A stretch of DNA of 64,000 nt from JBBDIM01 sp040880405 (GCA_040880405.1 JBBDIM010000110.1:52472-116471); one strand, 5' to 3'. Numbered from the stretch's first letter, positions 29,887 through 38,763 are shown. A program made the numbers and translations. The notes: a model not told the origin generated them from the sequence alone.

Positions 29887-31187
29887 CAGCTCGACTCCAA
29901 CGCATAAGGAAGCTCACCCAAAAATGGAATCGCCCCGTACCGGCCCTGCAAGTAACCCCGCTCCAGATTCTCTCCCTTTCGCGGCTTGTAATCGGTAAGG
30001 GGATAGATAACCGATGCCCCCTCCGGCGTCTTTTCGGTGAGCCAAACCTGATCTCGCCGCAGAACCGGATCGCCCAACACGGTGCCTAGCAAGTAGGTGT
30101 CATGAGTGGTAAACAGCAATTGAGCGTTGTGCGGATTAGTTTCGGGGTTGTTGAACATGCTGACAATTTCAGCGGCCAAGAGAGAATGCAGACCTCGTTC
30201 GAGCTCGTCTATTACGACGATACCGCCAAGTTCTAGGGCCTCAAGGATTGGCATCGCGATGTCGATAAAGGTTTGGGTGCCATGTGACTCCTGTTCAAAC
30301 GGAATCCAAGCATTTTCATCCGCATGTTGGTGCTGAAATGAAAGTTCAAATGGAAAGAGGCGATCACTGAGTCGAGCGTTTGTCGCACCTTTTGGCTTTA
30401 CCCGGATACCACAAATGCCTGTATCTGTGGCACTGAGAAGCCGTGTGAAGTTGTCGGCGATCCGATTATTTCGCGAGCGGGAGTCATCCACATTAAACAG
30501 CAATTTCTGTTTAGTAGGATCCCGAAACAACTCGGCCAACTTCTTTCTTCTAGATATACGGCTTGGAAGCTCAGTCCCCAGGTTCAGGAGATTTATTTCC
30601 TTGGAAAACCATGAATAAATCGGCATAGCAGTACTCAATCGAAGTTGAGCAGCGCAAGAGAGGTACAGTGAATTCACACCCGTGGAATCCAAAATAAGAT
30701 CAGCCAGTGCTTTTTCGGAACGCGACTGGGGGCCAAACTTAAGCTTCTTTCGTTCTCGCTCCCACCACGTTTGTTTCCGACCATTCGGCCAAGCATAGAG
30801 ATACTCTTCTTCGACCTCTTGATCGTTGACCACGAATCCATACTGGTACTTCACACCTTCCAGCAAGAAGGTCGCTTCGAACAGGGAAGGTTCGTGTTGC
30901 TTGGGCCCCCAGGCAAATGGAGTCCGGGGCACGCCGCCATCCGGTTCCCACATTCTTTGAGACAAGGAAACCGCCTCGCTCATGAATGCCAACGCCGACA
31001 AGAAATTCGTCTTCCCACTGGCATTCGCGCCATACAGCGCAGCGGCCGTCAGCAAGGGCTTGTCATGCCCTTCCACCTGACGCGGACGGGGATCTTCCCC
31101 TGCGCCGCCCAGATTGGCGGCCTCGAAACTGATTACCTGCTCTTCGCCGATCGAGCGGTGGTTCTCTACGCGGAATTCAATCAACAT
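29886..31187 (-). CDS. RloA-like AAA/ABC-type ATPase
   Basis: A 433-residue ABC-type ATPase of the AAA_15/AAA_21 group (SMC/OLD/RloA-like). Visible are FRVENHRSIGEEQVISFEA at the N-terminus, Walker A LYGANASGKTNFLSAL near residue 50, Walker B with D-loop VVIDELERGLHSLLA near 325, and the H-loop FTTHDTYLL near 360. It precedes rloB in a one-base-overlap operon. ATPase plus TOPRIM pairs of this build are known in phage defence (PARIS, OLD/Gabija-type), so a defence role is a reasonable inference, but no restriction-modification genes lie in the window. Confidence 0.85.
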   Translation of the reverse strand: MLIEFRVENHRSIGEEQVISFEAANLGGAGEDPRPRQVEGHDKPLLTAAALYGANASGKTNFLSALAFMSEAVSLSQRMWEPDGGVPRTPFAWGPKQHEPSLFEATFLLEGVKYQYGFVVNDQEVEEEYLYAWPNGRKQTWWERERKKLKFGPQSRSEKALADLILDSTGVNSLYLSCAAQLRLSTAMPIYSWFSKEINLLNLGTELPSRISRRKKLAELFRDPTKQKLLFNVDDSRSRNNRIADNFTRLLSATDTGICGIRVKPKGATNARLSDRLFPFELSFQHQHADENAWIPFEQESHGTQTFIDIAMPILEALELGGIVVIDELERGLHSLLAAEIVSMFNNPETNPHNAQLLFTTHDTYLLGTVLGDPVLRRDQVWLTEKTPEGASVIYPLTDYKPRKGENLERGYLQGRYGAIPFLGELPYALESS

Positions 31188-31293
31188 TGCGGCAACTCCT
31201 TCACCTGTGCCTTCCTTGACAACGGCTGAGACAGCTTACTCGCAATTCTACTGCGAGAAACCGTCACAAAACAGGATTACCGGCCTGCTAAAC

Positions 31294-31326
31294 GCCGATT
31301 TGCGCAGATTCTTGTCGCAAATCGGC
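31294..31326. repeat. Perfect 11-bp stem hairpin downstream of the cupin-like gene
   Basis: GCCGATTTGCG (31294-31304) pairs with CGCAAATCGGC (31316-31326). It follows the minus-strand cupin-like gene by 18 bp, but no T-run follows on that strand, so a terminator role is only possible. Confidence 0.45.
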
Positions 31327-31343
31327 ACCAGATACTCAAATCC

Positions 31344-32282
31344 CTAGCTTCTCGCCGCCAGTTCCCGCACTTCCGCCGGGCTGGTGGGGTCGAGTTCGAA
31401 GGTCTTCGGGTATTCGTAGTCTTCCACTTTGGCCGGGAACAGTTTTTGCCAGGCCCTGACCAGTTTGTAAGAGGCCAACTTGGTGGCACAGGCGATGCCG
31501 TGGATGTCGGTCGAGAGATTTTGGCAGCCGAAACGATGGCGGAAGTAGTGATTGGCCCGGTACACCTTGATCTTCCGCTGGGCCTGCGGGGTGAGGTGCT
31601 CGGTAGTGAGCGAGACGTTCAGGCCCTCCAGGTTTGTGACCCGGTGGGGTGTGTTTTGGGGCCAGGTGATCATCTCGCCTGGCTTTAGGTCGTGGACCAA
31701 AGCGTGTTCGTCGAACGAGGGATCGTAGGGAATCTCTTCGTACTTGTCGCCGCAGATCACATCCTCCAGCATCGCCTGGGTCACAAATCGCTCGTCGTGG
31801 GGCGGATAGGCCCAGACGCGTTTGATGCCTCGCAAGTGCCACAGCATGTTGCAGGGGATATCGAGGTGGTAATAGACGATCGCCGCCGGCGAGGAGACCA
31901 GCAGGTTGGCGGAACGCTCGACTGCTTTGAAATATGGCACCTTGGCCTCGATCTCGTCGTACATCCCGTGAATCAGATTGGCGTACTCGCGGTGGTGCAA
32001 AATCATATTGCGGATGTTGAGCCACAGGCGGCCCTGCCGGGTCGCCGCCAGAAGTTGTTCGCCGGATAGCTTCGAGGCGTCCCCTTCGCGCCAGTCGAGC
32101 GTCGCCTCGTCGGTCCCCATGGTGTGGACATTCAGGTTGTGCCGCGGATGGGTGTCCAAGATCCGAATCAGGTGTTCATCATCAAACAGGTTGGTTTCGC
32201 ACAACCGGTGATTGGTGATCACCGCCTTGGCTTCGAGTTCCCGAGCGGTGAAGTTTGCGTTAATAAGGTCGGAGATTGCCAT
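31344..32282 (-). CDS. Cupin/JmjC-like protein
   Basis: A 312-residue protein with a probable double-stranded beta-helix. YYHLDIPCNMLWHLRGIKRVW carries a candidate HxD pair, and KPGEMITWPQNTPHRVTNLEG carries a candidate distal His, the spacing of JmjC/cupin_8 2-oxoglutarate-Fe(II) oxygenases. The preceding part is helical (LIHGMYDEIEAKVPYFKAVERS), and the final ~70 residues form a separate helical tail. Substrate is unknown. ATG 32282 (MAISDLINANF) is preferred; ATG 32291 three codons upstream is possible. It is divergent from sod. Fold is likely, enzymatic activity is inferred. Confidence 0.72.
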   Translation of the reverse strand: MAISDLINANFTARELEAKAVITNHRLCETNLFDDEHLIRILDTHPRHNLNVHTMGTDEATLDWREGDASKLSGEQLLAATRQGRLWLNIRNMILHHREYANLIHGMYDEIEAKVPYFKAVERSANLLVSSPAAIVYYHLDIPCNMLWHLRGIKRVWAYPPHDERFVTQAMLEDVICGDKYEEIPYDPSFDEHALVHDLKPGEMITWPQNTPHRVTNLEGLNVSLTTEHLTPQAQRKIKVYRANHYFRHRFGCQNLSTDIHGIACATKLASYKLVRAWQKLFPAKVEDYEYPKTFELDPTSPAEVRELAARS

Positions 32283-32291
32283 GACGATCAC

Positions 32292-32732
32292 TGGGATTCT
32301 GAAACGGGGATTCTGAAACTGCGGTTTTGAACACGGTTTGCGGGACTACAGGTAACCGTATGTTGAAAAACCAAGCCATGCCGTCGCCACCGCTTGAAAT
32401 TTTCCGGGTCCGGTCGACTGTGGCCTCGTACCGGCTTCATTAGATGGCACAATCGGACGACTCGGCACACCCGGAAAAACCGGGATGATTGTCATATCCC
32501 CGGCAATGCGGTATTCTTGGGGTTGCAGGACCGCCACTCGGGTTGTCACATGTCCGTGCCACCCACCTCGCTAGTGAGTGATCGGTTTTCGCCGCGGCAG
32601 GTCTCAAGATTCGCGGATCGAATCTTTTTCTCCTGTCGCGACACGACGGGCTCGGCTTAGGACCCTTGATTCCTTGGTCCGAGCATTCCCCGCAAACAAC
32701 CATCCACGTATTGAAAAACACGAGGACAAATT
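32292..32732. other. Intergenic region upstream of sod and the cupin-like gene
   Basis: Divergent promoter space of 441 bp. A 13-bp direct repeat GGGATTCTGAAAC occurs at 32293 and 32307, right before the cupin-like start. No convincing small gene is seen. Confidence 0.4.
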
Positions 32733-33341
32733 ATGGCTTTCGCACTCCCCGAACTCCCCTATGCCTACGACGCATTGGAACCGCACATCGATGCCAAAAC
32801 GATGGAAATCCATCACACCAAGCATCATCAGGCGTACATCACCAACGTGAACAACGCGATCGCGGGTACCGAGTTCGAGAACAACAGCGTTGAATCGCTG
32901 TTGGCCGATCTGAACGCGATTCCGGAGAATATCCGCACCGCCGTTCGCAACAATGGGGGCGGGCACGCCAACCACACCCTGTTCTGGACCGTGATGAGCC
33001 CCAAGGGTGGCGGCAAGCCGAGCGGCGCATTGGCCTCGGCCATCGATTCGGACCTCGGCGGATTCGATAAGTTCAAAGAGGACTTCAAGAAAGCAGGCGG
33101 AACCCAGTTCGGCTCCGGTTGGGCTTGGCTAAGTGTCGACAAAGGCAAACTGGTTGTCGAGAATACTCCGAACCAGGACTCGCCGATCTCCAAGGGGAAC
33201 ATCCCGATTCTGGGGATGGATGTCTGGGAACACGCCTACTACCTGAATTATCAAAACCGCCGTCCCGATTACATGGAAGCCTTCTTCAATGTAATCAACT
33301 GGGAAGAAGTCGCCCGGCGCTACGCCGCCGCCAAGGCTTAA
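32733..33341 (+). CDS. sodA: Superoxide dismutase, Mn-type (Mn/Fe family)
   Basis: Converts superoxide to oxygen and hydrogen peroxide in the cytoplasm. The four metal ligands are in their expected motifs: His27 region [12 protein letters not shown], His near 80 in [11 protein letters not shown], then Asp and His in [11 protein letters not shown]. The GGGHANH glycine and the NQDSP glutamine position favour Mn over Fe, though cambialistic use is possible. The 202-residue length is typical. A strong rho-independent terminator lies 80 bp beyond its stop, so it appears to be transcribed alone. Confidence 0.95.
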   Translation: MAFALPELPYAYDALEPHIDAKTMEIHHTKHHQAYITNVNNAIAGTEFENNSVESLLADLNAIPENIRTAVRNNGGGHANHTLFWTVMSPKGGGKPSGALASAIDSDLGGFDKFKEDFKKAGGTQFGSGWAWLSVDKGKLVVENTPNQDSPISKGNIPILGMDVWEHAYYLNYQNRRPDYMEAFFNVINWEEVARRYAAAKA

Positions 33342-33418
33342 GTTCCCTGCCGCCGCCGCGTCCAGCCTGAGCGACTAATCCTCTGGCGATGCCTACGGTG
33401 CGCACTAATAAAAACCAA

Positions 33419-33466
33419 ACGATCGCGACAGACTTTTTAAAAAGTCCTGTCGCGGTCGTTTTTTTT
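33419..33466 (+). terminator. Rho-independent terminator after sod
   Basis: ACGATCGCGACAG pairs with CTGTCGCGGTCGT (one G-U) around ACTTTTTAAAAAGT, which can itself extend the stem, followed by eight T. Confidence 0.92.
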
Positions 33467-33535
33467 GCGTTATGCTGAATCACCCCACCACGGCTTTTTC
33501 AATCGATCCCACCTCGTATCGCGGAGATTCTCCTG

Positions 33536-34984
33536 ATGTTTCGCATCCTTGTCGTCATTTTGGGCCTCGCCCTTGTCCACTCGCTGCCAATGGTATCCGC
33601 CGCTCAAGCGGAAAATCAATTCCGAGCCGGCGCAGCCACCAGCAACATTACGCCGCCGCTCGGCGGATCGATCGTGGGTGGGTTTCTTCCGATTCCGAGC
33701 AAGCATGTCCATGACGAGTTGCATGCCCGGTGCCTGGTACTGGACGATGGCGAGACGACCATCGCGCTGGTTGTATGTGACTTGCTCGGGATTCATCGCA
33801 AGATCAGCGACGAAGCACGGCGATTGATCGAGGAGCGGGTCGGCATCTCACCAGAACATGTTTTGATTTCGGCAACCCATACGCACTCCGCGGTGAGTGC
33901 CATCGGCGACCGGTTTGAGGTCGATCAGAAGCCGAATAATTACCAGCAATTTGTGGCCAGCCGAATCGCCGATGGCGTCCAGCGGGCCCACAATCTACTC
34001 CGACCGGCGGAGTTCGGATTCACGACGGTCGATGTCCCGGAGCATGTTTTCAATCGTCGCTGGTTTATGAAAGAGGGGACGGTGCCTCTCAATCCGTTTG
34101 GCGAAATCGACCAAGTGAAAATGAACCCGCCCGGTGGTAGCGACAACCTGGTCAAGCCATCCGGCCCGACCGATCCGACGATTTCGATTCTCTCGTTTCG
34201 AGAAGTGGATGGCGATCCGATTAGCGTGATGGCGACTTATTCCCTGCATTATGTCGGGGGTGTTGGCTCGGGGCATATCTCCGCGGACTATTTTGGGATG
34301 TTCTGCGACAAGCTGACGCATCTGCTGGACGCGGCCGAGCAAGATACCCCGTTCGTACCGATCATGGCCAATGGCACCAGCGGCGATATCAACAACATTA
34401 ATTTCACAAAACCCCGAGGCCGGAAATCCGCGTACGAGCAAATGCGGTATGTCGCTCATGATGTCGCCGAAAAGGTGTCGCAGGCTTTGGCGGATGTGCA
34501 GTACAAATCGGAGATCACCCTCGGAGCGAAGTATCGAGAACCGGTGATCCCCACGCGCCAGGTCTCACCAGGAAAACTGGCTTGGGCCCAGTCCTTGCTG
34601 GAGGAACCTGAGCCGGAATCCAATCGCGCCAATCTTCCGCGGATCTATGCCCAGCGGACCCTCAACATGTCGAAGCAGCCCAAAGAGGAACCGATTCCGA
34701 TCCAGGCCTTTCGGATCGGAGACGTGAGTATCGGCACCATGCCGTGTGAGATCTTCTGCGAGATCGGGCTCGAATACCGCGCGCGGACGCCCCGGAAACC
34801 CGGTTTCATGATCTCGCTGAATCATGGGTACTATGGCTACCTGCCAACACCGAAGCAACATGCCTTGGGCGGCTATGAAACCTGGCTAGGGACCAACCGA
34901 TTAGAGGTCGACGCGTCGGTCATTCTACTGGACAACCTGATTGAGATGACCGAGGAACTAGCGGGGGAGAAATCGAGCGAGTGA
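33536..34984 (+). CDS. Neutral/alkaline non-lysosomal ceramidase-like secreted protein
   Basis: 482-residue protein beginning with a signal peptide (MFRILVVILGLALVHSLPMVSA). The mature part matches the neutral ceramidase fold: RAGAATSNITPPLGGSIVGGF near residue 30, the Zn-site region SATHTHSAVSAIG near 113, and GTSGDINNIN near 280. Proteins of this group are abundant in planctomycetes, where they may act on non-ceramide substrates. Bacterial enzymes of full length have ~650 residues, so this is a short version lacking the C-terminal Ig-like domain. Location is predicted to be periplasmic or extracellular. Confidence 0.85.
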   Translation: MFRILVVILGLALVHSLPMVSAAQAENQFRAGAATSNITPPLGGSIVGGFLPIPSKHVHDELHARCLVLDDGETTIALVVCDLLGIHRKISDEARRLIEERVGISPEHVLISATHTHSAVSAIGDRFEVDQKPNNYQQFVASRIADGVQRAHNLLRPAEFGFTTVDVPEHVFNRRWFMKEGTVPLNPFGEIDQVKMNPPGGSDNLVKPSGPTDPTISILSFREVDGDPISVMATYSLHYVGGVGSGHISADYFGMFCDKLTHLLDAAEQDTPFVPIMANGTSGDINNINFTKPRGRKSAYEQMRYVAHDVAEKVSQALADVQYKSEITLGAKYREPVIPTRQVSPGKLAWAQSLLEEPEPESNRANLPRIYAQRTLNMSKQPKEEPIPIQAFRIGDVSIGTMPCEIFCEIGLEYRARTPRKPGFMISLNHGYYGYLPTPKQHALGGYETWLGTNRLEVDASVILLDNLIEMTEELAGEKSSE

Positions 34985-35266
34985 CATCAGGCTCCCAGCT
35001 AGCAAGACAATTCCTGTTGACACTAGAGGGGCGGCTCCGTAACATCCGGCCCGGTTGGAAGATCGCTGGATCACAGACTGGCGATGAATACCCCGAAGGT
35101 AATATTTTCCGGAAGTTCGGTTCGGAATGGTTGAAGCGACCCGCGCGGAGATTCCGATTCTGATCTTTAGCTCATGTTACCTATCCGAACGGCTGCGGCG
35201 GGAAACCGCTAGTCGCTGCTGAAACGGAAACGGGGCGATTCCAATTCAATCAGGGACGAGGTTCCT

Positions 35267-35292
35267 AAGAGTGTACTGACACACTCTTTTTC
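35267..35292 (+). terminator. Possible terminator or leader hairpin
   Basis: AAGAGTGT (35267-35274) pairs perfectly with ACACTCTT (35281-35288), followed by TTTT. It is 280 bp downstream of the ceramidase-like gene and 34 bp before the lipoprotein gene. The rest of 34985-35325 holds nothing recognisable. Confidence 0.5.
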
Positions 35293-35325
35293 CGGCCTCC
35301 TTAACGAGCCGAGGGCAGTGAAGCC

Positions 35326-36177
35326 ATGCGTAGCTATAAAGAAAACTGGTCGCTATTTCTGACACTCTCATTCGTGGCGGCAACCTTCACCGCTACCGGA
35401 TGTAAATCGATGCCGGGCGCGAACTACTTCGCCAGAAAGGATGCCCCCTCGGCATCCGCCTTGGCTGGCGAGGCACCACGGTACGGTGCGACACCCGCGA
35501 GCACCTCTTCCCCGACGCCCAGCAACGCCACACTGGCCTCGCGGAATCAAAACGCGATCCAACCCAACTATGCCCGCGGCATGCAACAGCCGCAGCAAGG
35601 CTCCAATCCTTATGTCGCCCAATCCGCGACTGCGTCTCCGCAGACCGGTGCTCAGCCGCAACAAGGGTTCTATAGCAGCCCAGCAAGTGCCACCTCAAAC
35701 GGCACCTCGGCCAGTAACCCCTATGCCGCATACCAGGGTGGTTACGCTCAGAACAATCCCCAACAGCCACAGCCCAGTGCCTACGGTGTCCCTGGCGCGG
35801 CTTCGGCCTACAGCGGTCAACAGGCAATGCCAGCCGGATACGGTGGCCAGGCGAGCTCGCCACAAGGCTCGGGTGCCGCTGCGTATACGGCTTCGACCAA
35901 TGGTGGTTCCGCTTACACGTCAACCGGAAATGCCTACAGCTACCCCCCCGCGACCAACAGCCAACCGCCCACCGGTAACTATGGCTACCCGCAAACCAAC
36001 TATCCCTCGACTGGCTCTTACGATAGCACTGCCAGCTATCAAGCCACCGGCGAAGGAAGCCAGCAGCCGCACTACCGCCCAGGCGGAACCAGCGACTACA
36101 ACACGAGTGGTAGCGGAACCGAAAGCTCCACTCCGATGTATGGCGAAAACTATCCCACATCGACTTACACGCGGTAA
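35326..36177 (+). CDS. Low-complexity lipoprotein (Ser/Gln/Tyr/Gly-rich)
   Basis: 283 residues. The N-terminus is a lipoprotein signal peptide with the lipobox region FTATGCKSMP (Cys near residue 26). After that the protein is disordered and rich in Ser, Gln, Pro, Tyr, Ala and Gly, with recurrent NPYAAYQGGYAQ-like motifs, so it is likely an extended envelope or surface component. No catalytic domain is visible. A reading frame on the opposite strand across it is a shadow. A terminator follows within 40 bp. The name of the family is unknown to me. Confidence 0.82.
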   Translation: MRSYKENWSLFLTLSFVAATFTATGCKSMPGANYFARKDAPSASALAGEAPRYGATPASTSSPTPSNATLASRNQNAIQPNYARGMQQPQQGSNPYVAQSATASPQTGAQPQQGFYSSPASATSNGTSASNPYAAYQGGYAQNNPQQPQPSAYGVPGAASAYSGQQAMPAGYGGQASSPQGSGAAAYTASTNGGSAYTSTGNAYSYPPATNSQPPTGNYGYPQTNYPSTGSYDSTASYQATGEGSQQPHYRPGGTSDYNTSGSGTESSTPMYGENYPTSTYTR

Positions 36178-36216
36178 TCATTCCCCTTTACCGGTGTGAA
36201 TTTGTAAGGCAATTGG

Positions 36217-36248
36217 CGCGGAGCATCTCGAAAGGCTCCGCGTTTTTC
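36217..36248 (+). terminator. Rho-independent terminator after the lipoprotein gene
   Basis: CGCGGAGC (36217-36224) pairs with GCTCCGCG (36235-36242) followed by TTTTTC. Confidence 0.88.
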
Positions 36249-36281
36249 GTTTCTTGACCCACCTGAAAGCAAGCGAGGCGC

Positions 36282-36314
36282 AAAAAAAATCGAGCGGCGT
36301 TTTAGCGCCACTCG
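36282..36314 (-). terminator. Rho-independent terminator of the small minus-strand gene
   Basis: On the minus strand CGAGTGGCG pairs with CGCCGCTCG (one G-U or mismatch) followed by ATTTTTTTT. It lies about 20 bp past the stop at 36337, which supports that gene being real. Confidence 0.85.
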
Positions 36315-36336
36315 AAATGTCGATGTTGAAACTTGG

Positions 36337-36564
36337 CTATCGAGCCGTCGGACAAAAACCGTATCGCACCATCCGCACGATGTGGCCACATTTGGCCAAC
36401 TGGGCCATCACCGCCTCGGCCGCCTGCGAGTCGATGTAACTTGCGTGACGACGCCAGACACGTTCGGCCGCGTCGAAAATCTGAACCCGCACATGCCGTC
36501 CGGTCTGCCCGCCGGCACTGACCGCAATTGCCTGGTCTCCGCTCTCCGATGTTAGTCGCTTCAC
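36337..36564 (-). CDS. Small conserved hypothetical protein
   Basis: 75 residues starting at GTG 36564, chosen because GGGAGGT lies seven bases upstream on the minus strand; the longer frame to 36606 has no such site. The sequence starts MKRLTSESGD, is basic and soluble, and ends MVRYGFCPTAR. Family unknown. A terminator directly follows, so this is a monocistronic small gene. Possible nucleic-acid binding is suggested only by the charge pattern. Confidence 0.75.
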   Translation of the reverse strand: MKRLTSESGDQAIAVSAGGQTGRHVRVQIFDAAERVWRRHASYIDSQAAEAVMAQLAKCGHIVRMVRYGFCPTAR

Positions 36565-36606
36565 GTTTGGCACCTCCCTGGCTCGTGAATGATTCGGTCG
36601 TTCCAC

Positions 36607-37625
36607 CTAACCTTCATTCATCGAGAACGCAGTCCCGAATAAATTAACAAAATAACCCCAGGTACGAATTTGCGGGGAACCTCGCGACGCATAAAACGGC
36701 TGATGTTCGATACCGAGCAAATAGCGTGCTCGAACACCAGTATCTTCTCCCTCCGATATCCCAGGTGAAACCGTGGATTCCTCTCACTCGAGGAGCATCG
36801 CCGAGTATGCCCCTAGATCGCGGGGATTGGCCTCGCGGTGAGGGACGTACTCTGACCGGATTTCGAGCCCCGACAGGGCCGAGGCGTGCAAGTCGATCCC
36901 GCCCCCCAAATGGACGCGGACCCTGTCAGCACACTGGAGAACCCCCCGAAAAATGATTCGGCGGAGTGTATTGAGGTAGCGGACGTGAATTGAAGTAGGA
37001 AGGGAGCAATGAAGTGACGGACATAATATGCTGCGGTGAATCAGCTCTACAATGTTGAATCCCTAAAATACCGGATACGTCCACTCTTGAGACCGCGCAC
37101 ACCCATGGGGATGAAGTGCCGCACTTCGTTCCGTTTTTAAAAGAGAGATAAAATACGCGGGCATAGGCCAACAAGTCAAGCCTCGCAAATACCGCCACTT
37201 GCCCATTCAATCATTTTGTTTACTGGCGACGGAATCCTCTCGGGTCAAATTCGATAAGTGGTATGCCTCCACGGCACTCATTAATCGCCGAAGCTACTTT
37301 AAACCTATGCTCAAACTGTCAGGAAAAGTCGAGAAACCGGAAGCTTTAAGAGAACTGAGATCAATCGGCAAGACAAATAATTGAATCATCGAGACAACCA
37401 ATCCTAAGTGTCCATCATGGATTTCGTGAGATGCGAATCGTGATTGGTAATCTGTGGAATTGGCAAACCTACCCGTTGTGTTGCTAGCAAGGTTTGATTG
37501 CACTAGATATTGAAAAAGCACCCTAATTCCAGATTCAGTTGCAACTTATGCACAATGACCCCCCTGTAGGTCTATTGATTGATTCTTTATCAGAGGGACA
37601 ATTCAAACGCGAGACAGATTGTTTG
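36607..37625. other. Gene-poor, AT-richer region
   Basis: About one kilobase in which no reading frame has a ribosome-binding site plus family character. Several open frames (for example 37199-37384 plus and 37294-37521 minus) are short and mutually overlapping. A strong terminator follows at 37626, so a non-coding transcript or unrecognised small gene is possible. Confidence 0.5.
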
Positions 37626-37670
37626 GCCACGGGCCTCTCGAATTGGAGAGGCCCGTGGCTATCTTTTTTT
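37626..37670 (+). terminator. Strong rho-independent terminator without an obvious upstream gene
   Basis: GCCACGGGCCTCTC (37626-37639) pairs perfectly with GAGAGGCCCGTGGC (37646-37659) around GAATTG, then TATC and seven T. A 14-bp perfect stem is unlikely by chance. Confidence 0.92.
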
Positions 37671-37861
37671 ATGGCTAGCCCTGCCGAGGGGCTAGGCGTA
37701 TGATTCTATTAAGACGCAGGAGTCTGAACCGTCGACGGATCGACCGGGCAGTCTGTCTCGCAAGCAGGCACCTTGGCGAAGTTCTTTTTTCGGCCCTCAG
37801 TCCTTGCGGATTCCGAATGATTCTCGGGTCACAGTATGCAGGAGAAGGATCGCGTAATACG

Positions 37862-38146
37862 TTAAGTTCGTGCCGATTTCTCGGCCACATGTAACATCAT
37901 CCATGCCTCGGAGGGATCTTCGTCCATCCAAGTAAGCCGATATGGGCGCCCGGAATCATTACAAGATTTCGCGACCCGTTCCCGGTTCGCTGAATGTACA
38001 AGTTGATTGATCTCTCCATGCTCGTGTTTGAGTATGTTGTCGATCTGGGCTAGTTCATAGCCTAGAACGAAACACTCAGTACGCGAAATGTTGTCCAGTT
38101 CGCCACGATCAATGTCGAACGATTTAATGAGTCCATAGCCGGACAT
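37862..38146 (-). CDS. Small hypothetical protein
   Basis: 94 residues, soluble and mildly acidic. It begins MSGYGLIKSFDIDRGELDN and contains ECFVLGYELAQIDNIL and NDSGRPYRLTWMDEDPSEAWMML, giving a balanced amino-acid composition quite unlike a random frame. No domain is recognised; I suspect a planctomycete-restricted orphan. No ribosome-binding site precedes ATG 38146. It is divergent from the 59-residue gene at 38178, so the 31-bp gap contains both starts. The GC level is lower than in flanking housekeeping genes, consistent with acquired DNA. Confidence 0.6.
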   Translation of the reverse strand: MSGYGLIKSFDIDRGELDNISRTECFVLGYELAQIDNILKHEHGEINQLVHSANRERVAKSCNDSGRPYRLTWMDEDPSEAWMMLHVAEKSART

Positions 38147-38177
38147 TTTTAAAACTATTCACTTAAGGAACGATACT

Positions 38178-38357
38178 ATGAATGCGTTTTCACGAGAGCC
38201 AATTGGCACTCAAGCTAGTACTGGTCAGCGTTGCCCCGAAAGTGGCGTCTGGAAAGTAATTGGAACCCCCACTACCACAGCGCCGATCGCTAAGGGTAAC
38301 GTAATGCCGCCGTACAACAACAGCGCCGTTACGTGGCAACTGATTCAGTACGCGTAG
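38178..38357 (+). CDS. Very small conserved-looking protein (59 residues)
   Basis: A tiny gene with AAGGA eight bases before ATG 38178. The product begins MNAFSREPIGTQAS and contains the pattern GQRCPESGVWKVIG then PIAKGNVMPPYN and finally TWQLIQYA. This G-x-x-CP-x-SG-x-W ... KG-x-x-PP ... W layout recalls small beta-rich proteins such as the YjzC family, in which G..P..G-Y and G-x-F-P..W recur. No signal peptide. A strong hairpin follows directly (38362-38395). Function unknown; the ribosome-binding site plus hairpin make it likely real. Confidence 0.68.
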   Translation: MNAFSREPIGTQASTGQRCPESGVWKVIGTPTTTAPIAKGNVMPPYNNSAVTWQLIQYA

Positions 38358-38361
38358 TGAC

Positions 38362-38395
38362 ATCTCCCGGCCCGCTTTCGCGGGCGGGGAGATGC
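38362..38395 (+). terminator. GC-rich hairpin after the 59-residue gene
   Basis: CATCTCCCGGCCCGC pairs with GCGGGCGGGGAGATG around TTTC, with one G-G mismatch. It begins five bases after the stop. There is no T-run, so the element may be an attenuator or RNA-stabilising hairpin. Confidence 0.65.
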
Positions 38396-38492
38396 GGGTC
38401 CAAAACTGGGAAATGGTCTTGGAAAACTTAGTCTCCCAGCGTTGGAAATTGTCAACATCTAAATTGTGTGCTCACGATCATGCAATTTCAAG

Positions 38493-38521
38493 GATCAGAG
38501 ACGCAACTCGCGTCTCTGATC
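38493..38521. terminator. Perfect 12-bp hairpin, probable end of a minus-strand small frame
   Basis: GATCAGAGACGC (38493-38504) pairs with GCGTCTCTGATC (38510-38521). It begins three bases beyond the stop of the minus-strand frame 38524-38763. Confidence 0.55.
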
Positions 38522-38523
38522 TC

Positions 38524-38763
38524 TTACAACCATCCCAAATCCACGAATCTGAAGCAATAGCGAACAATTTCTTCCCCAGCTCTCGCAATACCCTCGGTGT
38601 AAAGCACCTCTCTTGCTCGATTTCCATTGAGAGATTCGCACGTAAATTGCGGCCTAGGCAGATTCTCTTGAAATATCCCGCCCCAGCAGCATCTTCTTTC
38701 AATTTCGCTCCGTTGCTTCCGACACCGTTCGGTCAATACGTCGAACACCAGGTGAATCATCAA
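38524..38763 (-). CDS. Possible small protein or gene remnant
   Basis: 79-residue frame starting MMIHLVFDVLTERCRKQ and ending RFVDLGWL. It is Arg/Cys/Glu-rich. The main argument for it is a perfect hairpin starting 3 nt past its stop codon. There is no ribosome-binding site and the composition resembles a remnant. A competing frame on the other strand (38392-38931) is longer but has neither ribosome-binding site nor protein-like composition. Confidence 0.32.
   Translation of the reverse strand: MMIHLVFDVLTERCRKQRSEIERRCCWGGIFQENLPRPQFTCESLNGNRAREVLYTEGIARAGEEIVRYCFRFVDLGWL

Noticed and set aside
35393..36181. 262-residue minus-strand frame
   Set aside because: Antisense of the lipoprotein gene; Ser/Arg/His composition mirrors the low-complexity gene and there is no ribosome-binding site.
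36862..36890. TTCGAGCCCCG resembling the tRNA-Asp T-arm as a possible att site
   Set aside because: Similarity covers only about 11 bases and does not extend to the tRNA 3' end.
36926..37210. 94-residue minus-strand frame
   Set aside because: No ribosome-binding site, no domain, and it overlaps other equally weak frames.
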